From positions 1-63,514 of the forward strand of contig CALFZO010000101.1 in NCBI GenBank assembly GCA_937952305.1: 63,514 bases of DNA, read 5' to 3'. Positions 13,121-19,543 of the stretch are shown here, piece after piece. The stretch comes from an uncultured Anaerolineales bacterium (lineage in GTDB: Bacteria > Chloroflexota > Anaerolineae > Anaerolineales > UBA6663). Below the pieces are notes generated by a model. It did no database searches. It saw nothing but the letters and a program-made list of their open reading frames with translations, and was not told where the DNA came from. Within the stretch, counting starts at the first letter, position 1. Each line of letters begins with the position of its first letter. Made by a program: the position numbers and the translations under genes.

Positions 13121-13900
13121 TCAGGCGGCCAGCGCCTCGCGCCGGATCAGCTTGAGAAACTCCACGCTCTTCAGCTGCCGCTCCAGCACGAAGACGATGT
13201 AACGCTGCAGGACGTGTTCCATCTCAGCCAGCACGCGCGCCGGCAGAGAGAGCGCGGCCACTTTCGGATAGGGCTGCGACTGGAAGTAGCGCAGGTAGCG
13301 CAGCCCGTCCACGGTCACCGGGATCAGCCCCGGCCGGTGTTCGCCGCAGCGCGCGCACAGCGCCCCGCCCTGCAGCACCGAGAAGTACTGGTCCTCGGCC
13401 ACGATCTTCTCGCCGCCGGCCACGCACGTGCGCAGTTCCGGCTGGAAGCCCGCCAGCGCCAGCACGTGCAATTCGTAGTAGCGCGCGATCAGGCTGGCGC
13501 GCTCGGGCGGAGCCGCGCTCAGCCAGCCGAGCATGTCGGCCAGCAGCTGGTATAGCTCAGGCGCCTCCTGGTGCTCGGGCGTGAACCGGTCCAACAGCTC
13601 GACGGCGTAGTGGGCGTGGGCGCCGCGCACCAGATCCTCGCGCAGCGGCCGATAAGCCTCGGTCATCTGGGCCTGGGCCACGATGTCCAGGTCACGCCCG
13701 CTGGCCAGCAGCAGACCCACGCGCGTGAACAGCTCCAGGTGCCCGGCCTTGCGCGAGCGCGGCTTGCGGATGCCCTTGGCCACCACGCGCAGCTTGCCGC
13801 GTTCGGGCGTGAAGAGCGTCAGCAGCCGGTCGGCCTCGCCGAAATCCTGGCGCCGCAGGACGATCGCTTCGGTGCGATAGGTTCGTTCGCGCGTTGGCAC
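13121..13900 (-). CDS. recO: DNA repair protein RecO
   Basis: RecO (259 residues) loads RecA onto SSB-coated single strands together with RecR. The N-terminal OB fold is clear (YRTEAIVLRRQDFGEADRLL, then TLFTPERGKLRVVAKGIRK). A helical domain follows, and then a zinc-finger region with CVAGGE and CARCGEHRPG. The start codon is GTG. It lies seven bases after a TATAAT box, so the transcript probably begins at or next to the start codon. glyQS follows on the same strand. Confidence 0.93.
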   Translation of the reverse strand: MPTRERTYRTEAIVLRRQDFGEADRLLTLFTPERGKLRVVAKGIRKPRSRKAGHLELFTRVGLLLASGRDLDIVAQAQMTEAYRPLREDLVRGAHAHYAVELLDRFTPEHQEAPELYQLLADMLGWLSAAPPERASLIARYYELHVLALAGFQPELRTCVAGGEKIVAEDQYFSVLQGGALCARCGEHRPGLIPVTVDGLRYLRYFQSQPYPKVAALSLPARVLAEMEHVLQRYIVFVLERQLKSVEFLKLIRREALAA

Positions 13901-13906
13901 GCGCAG

Positions 13907-13915
13907 GATTATACC
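13907..13915 (-). promoter_or_regulatory. Extended -10 promoter of recO
   Basis: TGG-TATAAT on the minus strand is an extended -10 element. The first base of the recO GTG is seven bases after the box, which is where initiation is expected. No -35 is apparent and there is no room for a ribosome site. Confidence 0.55.
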
Positions 13916-13936
13916 AACTCGGCCGGGGCGGCCGGG

Positions 13937-16138
13937 TCAGCGCCGGATCACGGCCAGGAAGACGTGTACGACCGGGTCCAGCTCGACGGCGCCGATATCG
14001 CAGGCGGCTGTGCCGTTGCGGTCGCCGTCCAGAGGCCGGGCCTGGTCGCGCACGTCGTAGGCCGGCAGGGCGCAGTTGGCGCCGAGCGGGATGGCGTCCA
14101 CGGCCGGGCCGCCGCGCACCAGGGCGTGGGCGGGCACGCCGGCCCGGGCCGGGGTGAGGCTGGGGCTGAGCACAGTGCCGATGACGCCGGCCAGGGTCTG
14201 GTCCGTGCCCGTTAGCGGGCCGCAGCCGTTGGCGCTGCCGCTCTGGCCAAACAGGTTTTCGCCCTGGGACGTGAAGGGGCCGGCCGAGACCGTGATCCCG
14301 CAATCCAGAGAGTCGGCGCTGACGTTGCCGGCGAGGACGCTGTTCCTGATCACCAGGGCGCCATCGGCGATCAGGCGCACGCCGCCGCCGGTGACCGAGG
14401 CGGAGTTGCCGGTGACGGTGCTGAAGTTGAGGGTGAGCGTGCTGCCCGCGTCGGAGATGTAGGCGCCGCCGCCGCGTTGGGCGGTGTTGCCGCTGAGCGT
14501 GCTGTTGTTCAGGGTGACCGTGCCGCCCGTGCCGAGGCGCAACCCGCCGCCGGAGCCGCCGCTGGTGCCGTCGTTGTTGACGATGGCGCTGGCGTTGACG
14601 GTGATCAGCGCGCCGTTGAGGCCGCTCAACCCGCCGCCGTTCGGCGCCACGTTCCCGTGGACCACGACGCGGTTGAGCGTCAGTTGGCTGCCGTCGTTGA
14701 GCAGGCCGCCGCCGGTGAAGCTGCCGGGGTCATTGCTCAGGTCGCCGTTCTGGACGGTGACGCCCTGCAGCATCACGATGGCGCCGTTCTGGATGTGGAA
14801 GACGCGGTCCAGCCCGCCGCCGTCGATGACCGTGCGGTCCGCGCCATTGCCGAGCAGGAGCACCTCGCCGCCGGTGATATCCAGGTCGCCGGTGGCGGCG
14901 TTGTCCTCGAAGCCGGCGCGCGTGAGCGTGAAGACGCCGTCCACGGCGAAGGTGATGATGGCCTTGTAGATGGGCGCGCTGCCGCCGGCCGTGTTCGCGG
15001 CCAGGATGGCCTCGCGCAGCGTGCAGTCGGTGGGCTGACAGCCGTCCGGGGCCTTGTCGTCCAGGCGCGTCACCCGGTAAGACCAGCCGCCGCGGTCGGC
15101 CAGGGCGGCCGGGGCCGGGCTGCCCCAGAAGTTGTGGCTGGTCAGCTCGGCGTGCGGCATATCGAAGACGTGGAAGACGGCGTAACCGGCATTAAGGTTG
15201 CTGCCGTTGTTCCAGTTGAGCAGCTCAGCCGGCGTCGTCAGCGGGTAGCTCAGCTGGGCGATGTGGCACGAGCGGCAGTAAGGCGCCACGACCGTATGAT
15301 AGAAGGCTTCGTCGCCGGCGTAGCCGGGCGGCGTGAAGCCGGCGTCGAAGGTCGCGCCGGTCTGGAGGACGCCGCCGCCGGCCGCATACCAGCCGTCGAT
15401 CAGCGCGCTCAGCTGCGCCGGCGGGTTCGTGTCTTTGACGAACGCGTTAAACCGGCGCAGCTCTTCCTGCTGATCGGCCAGCGTATAGCCGGCCTGCCCG
15501 CTGTACTGGAACGAGGCCGCGTCGAAGGGCAGGAAGTTGGCGTTGTAGACGTTGTTGCCGACGCTGTCGTAGATACCGCCGTGGCAGGCCAGGCACATCT
15601 GCGGCGCGAACTTCTCACCTTCGCTGTCGAGCGGCACGCTGTTCAGGCGCGCGCCCGAGACCGCGTCGTAGATGTAGAACTTGACGTCGTCGGCCAGGCC
15701 GTCCAGGGCGCGGCTGTAAGTCATCGCCACCACCGGCAGGTTGTGCTGGCCGGTGAGGGCGGCCTCCAGGGCGAAATCGACGGGCGTGGCCGCGCCCAGG
15801 CCGTGGTTGACGACGTAGCAGGCGACGGTGTAGGTGGTGCCGGAGCCGTTCTTGCGGCAGTGCATCTCGCGCCCAAAGCCAAGGTCGCCGGCGTTGTAGT
15901 AGATGGCGGTCACGTCACCGGCGCCGGGGAAGCCGTAGGCGCTCTTCCAGGCGTTGAACGTGGCCGGCGCGCCGATGGCGGCGTAATACTGCCCGGCCTC
16001 GCTGCCAGCGCCCAGGCCCGTCCGGCTCAGCCAGTCCGCGCTGGCGTTGGGGAAAGCCAGCGCCGCCGAGAGAGCCAGCAGCGCGACGGTGGAGGCCAGA
16101 CCCAGGGCGAGCAGGAAGCGATGGCGCGGCGTGAGCAT
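13937..16138 (-). CDS. Secreted protein with two c-type haem sites, CSLREA motif and parallel beta-helix
   Basis: The protein has 733 residues. A signal peptide or membrane anchor occupies about residues 4-32 (FLLALGLASTVALLALSAAL). The N-terminal half contains two covalent haem sites, CLACH at 182-186 and CRSCH at 288-292, as in dihaem electron carriers or oxidases. From about residue 380 comes CQPTDCTLREAILAAN, the CSLREA-type motif seen in extracellular proteins. A right-handed beta-helix follows with repeated N-G-S-TL-(L/V)-N-(S/R) strands (VTLNNSTLSGNTAQRGGG and similar), then a closing D-R-D-GTAACDIGAVELD segment and the tail VFLAVIRR. The ATG with AAAGG upstream is preferred over a GTG at 16171. 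Neighbours give no clue to function. Confidence 0.8.
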   Translation of the reverse strand: MLTPRHRFLLALGLASTVALLALSAALAFPNASADWLSRTGLGAGSEAGQYYAAIGAPATFNAWKSAYGFPGAGDVTAIYYNAGDLGFGREMHCRKNGSGTTYTVACYVVNHGLGAATPVDFALEAALTGQHNLPVVAMTYSRALDGLADDVKFYIYDAVSGARLNSVPLDSEGEKFAPQMCLACHGGIYDSVGNNVYNANFLPFDAASFQYSGQAGYTLADQQEELRRFNAFVKDTNPPAQLSALIDGWYAAGGGVLQTGATFDAGFTPPGYAGDEAFYHTVVAPYCRSCHIAQLSYPLTTPAELLNWNNGSNLNAGYAVFHVFDMPHAELTSHNFWGSPAPAALADRGGWSYRVTRLDDKAPDGCQPTDCTLREAILAANTAGGSAPIYKAIITFAVDGVFTLTRAGFEDNAATGDLDITGGEVLLLGNGADRTVIDGGGLDRVFHIQNGAIVMLQGVTVQNGDLSNDPGSFTGGGLLNDGSQLTLNRVVVHGNVAPNGGGLSGLNGALITVNASAIVNNDGTSGGSGGGLRLGTGGTVTLNNSTLSGNTAQRGGGAYISDAGSTLTLNFSTVTGNSASVTGGGVRLIADGALVIRNSVLAGNVSADSLDCGITVSAGPFTSQGENLFGQSGSANGCGPLTGTDQTLAGVIGTVLSPSLTPARAGVPAHALVRGGPAVDAIPLGANCALPAYDVRDQARPLDGDRNGTAACDIGAVELDPVVHVFLAVIRR

Positions 16139-16273
16139 TCGGGCGGCTGCCTTTCTGCCGGTGGGCGGCACGAACTGGGCTCTCTGGCCGGCGGGCGCTG
16201 GGCGGCAAGCTGTTGTTCTGCGATGGGTGGTCAGTCTGGCCGGAACAGACTAAATCTAGACCGAGTTGGTCGA

Positions 16274-16279
16274 ATTATA
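16274..16279 (-). promoter_or_regulatory. Candidate -10 box upstream of the haem/beta-helix gene
   Basis: A perfect TATAAT on the minus strand lies about 130 bases before the ATG at 16138. No convincing -35 is seen at 17 bases. Confidence 0.35.
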
Positions 16280-16436
16280 GCCCAGACGCGCTCGAGCCCG
16301 AGACTGACGGCCAGCTGTGGGTGTCTGGCCCTGGGCCTGTGTCTGCGCGGCGACTGCGCTGAGGTGAGTGTGAGAAAATCCCAGGGTCTTCCGCCGCGCC
16401 GACGCCCTGGCGGCCGCCCTGATGAGGAGTCTGACG

Positions 16437-16919
16437 ATGACGCCTTCGCCTTTGTGGTTGTTCTTCCCGATCGCCATCACCCTGCACAACCTGGAAGAGG
16501 CGCTGTGGCTGCCGCGCTGGTCGCAGCAGGCCGGCCGCCTCCACCGGCCTGTGGCGCAGGACGAATTTGTCTTCGCCGTGATCCTGGTGACCATCCTGGC
16601 CTATTGGGCCACGTTTGCGGTCATGGCGGCGCCCGGCGTCTGGCTGTATCGGCAGATTTTCTATGGCTTTCTGGGGACGATGGTGCTGAACGCGTTTGTC
16701 CCGCACCTGGCGGCGACCGTGTGGCTGCGCCGCTACGCGCCCGGCCTGGCGACCGGGCTGGGCCTGTTGGTGCCGCTGAATTCGATCCTGCTCGCTCAGG
16801 CGCTGGCGGCCGGCGAGCTTACCTGGCTGCAACTGGCCGTGTCGACGGGCGTCGTCGCCGGAGGATTGCTGGCCCTGTTGCCCGTGTTCTTTCGTCTCGG
16901 CCGGCGGCTGATCCGATAG
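16437..16919 (+). CDS. HXXEE domain membrane protein
   Basis: This 160-residue integral membrane protein has four to five hydrophobic segments. The motif HNLEE near residue 17 is the H-x-x-E-E signature that names this family. A second HL...W is near residue 95. The function of the family is not established. The conserved His and Glu residues suggest metal or proton handling in the membrane. The ATG at 16437 is preferred because AGGAG lies seven bases upstream. An in-frame ATG at 16422 lacks a site. It is the only plus-strand gene in this region and converges on the deaminase gene 12 bases away. Confidence 0.75.
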   Translation: MTPSPLWLFFPIAITLHNLEEALWLPRWSQQAGRLHRPVAQDEFVFAVILVTILAYWATFAVMAAPGVWLYRQIFYGFLGTMVLNAFVPHLAATVWLRRYAPGLATGLGLLVPLNSILLAQALAAGELTWLQLAVSTGVVAGGLLALLPVFFRLGRRLIR

Positions 16920-16931
16920 CGCCTGGGGCCA

Positions 16932-17435
16932 TCAGGCCGGCCCTGCCTTGCCGGTGCGGATGTATTCCAACTCGCGGGGCGCATAGCGGGCAAAGATCGC
17001 GGCCGCTTCCGCCGCCAACACGCCGCCGTAGTAGCTGTGGATATGCCGGCGGATGTAGGGGTTGGCGCTGACACTCTGGCGGGAATAGACGACCTGGTCA
17101 GGCAGGCCAAAGACAATGTGAGGCACGTCCGCCATGACCACGGCCCCCAGACACATGGGACAGGGTTCCACCGTGGTGAAGAGGATGGCGCGGCGGTAAT
17201 CCCGCCAGAGCTGCTCGCCGCCGGCCAGCAGGGCGTTGAGCTCGGCGTGGCGGATCTGGCTGCGCGCCTCTTGATGGCGGGCGCGCCCGCGCGCCACGAT
17301 GGCCTCGTCGATCACCAGCACCGCGCCGATGGGCAGCTCGCCGGCCTGGCCGGCGGCCTCGGCCTCCTCCAACGCCGCGCGCATGAAATGCTCCAGCACC
17401 AGGTGAGCGAGTTGCGGGGCGAGATAATCCGTCAT
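16932..17435 (-). CDS. Nucleoside/tRNA adenosine deaminase-like protein (CMP/dCMP deaminase fold)
   Basis: The zinc site of the cytidine-deaminase-like fold is present: HAE (about residues 63-65) and PCPMC (about 91-95), with Glu as proton shuttle. The protein has 167 residues. GELPIGAVLVIDEAIVARG is the usual second strand. Members deaminate guanine, cytosine, adenosine in tRNA, or similar bases. The sequence after PCPMC (LGAVVMADVPHIVFG) does not separate guanine deaminase-like from TadA-like enzymes. The start at the second ATG is chosen because GGAAGG stands nine bases before it. It is the last gene of the minus-strand run that begins further right. Confidence 0.85.
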   Translation of the reverse strand: MTDYLAPQLAHLVLEHFMRAALEEAEAAGQAGELPIGAVLVIDEAIVARGRARHQEARSQIRHAELNALLAGGEQLWRDYRRAILFTTVEPCPMCLGAVVMADVPHIVFGLPDQVVYSRQSVSANPYIRRHIHSYYGGVLAAEAAAIFARYAPRELEYIRTGKAGPA

Positions 17436-17490
17436 GGGCAGCATCCTTCCGGGGAAAACCAGGTGGAGCGCCAGGCCGGCCCGCCGGCGC

Positions 17491-18060
17491 TTACTGCGGC
17501 CGGGCCACCATCAGCTTGAGCAAGCCGGCGTACGCGTCCCGGCGGCGCTCCACGGCGAAGCCGGCGGCGCGGACCGTGCTTTCCGTGTCGCGGTTGAGGT
17601 GGCAGCCGCCGGTGGCCCAATGCCAGCCCGGCGCCAGGAAATCCTGCACTGGGCCGAGCCAGCCGTGCGGGCTGCGGACATGCTCGACCAGGAACAGCCG
17701 GCCGCCGGGCTTGAGGACGCGCCGGACCTCGGCCAGGGCCTGCTCGGGGCACGGGATGGAGCAGAACACCAGCGTGCCGACCACGGCGTCGAAGGAGGCG
17801 TCAGCCCAGGCCAGGTGCTGGGCATCGGCGACGGCCAGCGGGATGTGGCCGGCGCGAAAGTGCGGGCGCCGCGCCGAGGACCGCACGCGTTCCACGTTGT
17901 AATCGAAGGCGACCACGACCGCCTCGGCCGGATAGTGCGCAAAGTTGTGGCCCCACCCGCAGCCGATCTCGAGCGTGCGCCCGCGCACTTCGCTTAGCAA
18001 GTCCCAGCGCCAGCCGCCGAAGCCGGCCGGACGCTGCCTCTGTCGTCGCATAGAGCCCAT
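17491..18060 (-). CDS. Class I SAM-dependent methyltransferase
   Basis: This 189-residue protein has the SAM-binding motif I LEIGCGWGHN (about 30-39), an acidic strand end AFDYN, motif ADAQHLAWADASFDAVVGTL, and LAEVRRVLKPGGRLFLVEHV, as in UbiE/PmtA and METTL7-like small-molecule or lipid methyltransferases. The frame is open far upstream, but that part overlaps the sortase. The ATG at 18060, two bases after the sortase stop, gives a normal length. Another ATG at 18051 is possible. The tight spacing implies cotranscription with the sortase. The substrate is unknown. Confidence 0.83.
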   Translation of the reverse strand: MGSMRRQRQRPAGFGGWRWDLLSEVRGRTLEIGCGWGHNFAHYPAEAVVVAFDYNVERVRSSARRPHFRAGHIPLAVADAQHLAWADASFDAVVGTLVFCSIPCPEQALAEVRRVLKPGGRLFLVEHVRSPHGWLGPVQDFLAPGWHWATGGCHLNRDTESTVRAAGFAVERRRDAYAGLLKLMVARPQ

Positions 18061-18062
18061 AG

Positions 18063-18791
18063 TTATTGAGCCGGGCTGGGCGTCACGGTCTCCAGGACCG
18101 CCGATAGCAGCAGCCGGCCCGTGTACTCCCAGGCCAAGATGTCCCAACCGTCGCAGGTGAGCAGGAGCAGCCGGCGCCCATCGGCCAGAAAAACCTGCTC
18201 GACGGCATCCTCGGCCACGGGCAGCTTGGCCTCCACGCGATACTGGTAACGCCGGCCGTCCCAATCATAGAACACTTCCGCGCCGGGTCGCAGCCGCCAA
18301 AGATAGCCGAACGGGCCGCTGGCGCCGCTCGGCTGGGAGACGTGCCCGGCCAGAACCGGGGCCAACGCATCCCCGGGAAAAGCGCCCGTGGCGGCCAGCC
18401 AGCCCACACCCTCCCCCAGGCCATCCACAGCCCAGCCGCGCGCTTCCAGCGGCACCGTCGTCACCGGCACATCCAGCGTCAGCTTCGGGATGATCAGGCG
18501 GCCCGGTCCGGGCGCGCGCCGCACGGTCGGCAGGAAGAGTTGCGTGCCGCCGGCCGGGGACGCGGCCTGATCCGGCATCGGACCGGCCTCAGCCGTCAGT
18601 AACGTCAGCGCCTGGGTGGGCGCCACGCTGACCAAGGGGAGAAATTGGCCGGCCGCCGGCGCCGAGGTGGGCGCAGCGGAAATCAGCGGCGCGGACGGCG
18701 TCGGCGAGGCGGGGGCAGGCGCGCGCGCGCAGCCTACCATGACAGCCAGCAAGCCAAATGACAGGGCTTGCAGGCGGGTGTGGACGCGCAC
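18063..18791 (-). CDS. Sortase, probable lipoprotein form
   Basis: A 242-residue transpeptidase-type enzyme that would cleave a sorting signal and join the protein to the cell surface. The catalytic triad is visible: His150 in LAGHVSQP, Cys213 in LLLLTCDGWD and Arg226 in TGRLLLSAVL. RLIIPKLTLDVPV opens the sortase barrel. The N-terminus has a hydrophobic stretch ending in Cys (LLAVMVGC), like a lipobox, followed by a Pro/Ser/Ala linker with FLPLV and LFLPTVRR segments. The GTG at 18791 is chosen because it follows the upstream stop by two bases. An earlier start would run deep into that gene. It lies directly downstream of an LPDTG protein, its likely substrate. The exact class (E/F-like) is not settled. 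Confidence 0.87.
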   Translation of the reverse strand: MRVHTRLQALSFGLLAVMVGCARAPAPASPTPSAPLISAAPTSAPAAGQFLPLVSVAPTQALTLLTAEAGPMPDQAASPAGGTQLFLPTVRRAPGPGRLIIPKLTLDVPVTTVPLEARGWAVDGLGEGVGWLAATGAFPGDALAPVLAGHVSQPSGASGPFGYLWRLRPGAEVFYDWDGRRYQYRVEAKLPVAEDAVEQVFLADGRRLLLLTCDGWDILAWEYTGRLLLSAVLETVTPSPAQ

Positions 18792-18793
18792 GA

Positions 18794-19519
18794 TTACGCG
18801 CGGCGCCGGCGGGCCCAGCGCAGCACCCCGAACACGGCCAGGCCCAGCAGGCCAGCGCCACCGCCGAGCCAGGCCCACTCGCGCGGCCCTGGCCCGTAGC
18901 CGGTGTCCGGCAGGCCGGCCGGCACGAACAGCACCGACGCGGCGCTGGCTTGCGCGGTCACCGCCTGGCCGGCGCCATTGGCAAAGGACAGGAAGGCCAG
19001 GTTGGTGACCTGATCCGGCGGCTGGCCGAGTTCGTTGACACGCGCGCGCACGACGATGGTGACCTCCTGGCGCGCGGTCAGCGTGCCGATGACAACCGCG
19101 ACCGTGCGAGCGGTTGAGTCATACGTCAGGGTCCCGGCGGTCGTGCTGCCGTCGACGAAGTCAAGCTGCGCGGGCAGCGGATCGGACACCGCGACGTTGA
19201 GGACGTCCACGGCGTTGGGGTTCACGACCGCGATCGAATACTCCACGCGGTCGCCGACGGCCGCGCGCGCCAGGTCGACGCGCTTGGTGATCAACGGGTC
19301 GGAGAGGGCGGGCGCGGCCGAACTCACCGGCGTCTCGGTGGCCGGGAGCGCGGTGGCGGTGGGCAGCGGCGTCGCGGTCGACGTCGCCGTGGCGGTAGCG
19401 GTGGAAGTGGGCGTCTCCGTGACCGCCAGCACCTGATCCGCTCGGGTGGGCCGCGCCACGGTCAGCAGCCACGCGGCGGCGAGGAGCAGGCCGGCGGCGA
19501 AGAGGGTGGTTTTACGCAT
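18794..19519 (-). CDS. LPDTG-anchored surface protein with one DUF11 domain
   Basis: The protein has 241 residues. A signal peptide (about 1-27, ending RPTRA-D) is followed by a Thr/Pro/Ala-rich stalk (TSTATATATSTATPLPTATA, about 38-57). A DUF11-type Ig-like domain follows (LSDPLITKRVDLARAAVGD, then VEYSIAVVNPNAVDVLNVAV and DPLPAQLDFVDGS). At the end comes LPDTG at 203-207, a hydrophobic helix and an RRRR tail, which together make a complete cell-wall sorting signal. The next gene is a sortase, two bases away. The domain is commonly a spacer, so the adhesive or structural role is unknown. Confidence 0.88.
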   Translation of the reverse strand: MRKTTLFAAGLLLAAAWLLTVARPTRADQVLAVTETPTSTATATATSTATPLPTATALPATETPVSSAAPALSDPLITKRVDLARAAVGDRVEYSIAVVNPNAVDVLNVAVSDPLPAQLDFVDGSTTAGTLTYDSTARTVAVVIGTLTARQEVTIVVRARVNELGQPPDQVTNLAFLSFANGAGQAVTAQASAASVLFVPAGLPDTGYGPGPREWAWLGGGAGLLGLAVFGVLRWARRRRA

Positions 19520-19543
19520 ACGGCATCTCCATGACCGACGCCT

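Noticed and set aside
17435..17444. First ATG of the deaminase frame (17444)
   Set aside because: GGAAGG would abut it directly with no spacing. The ATG nine bases further on is properly spaced.
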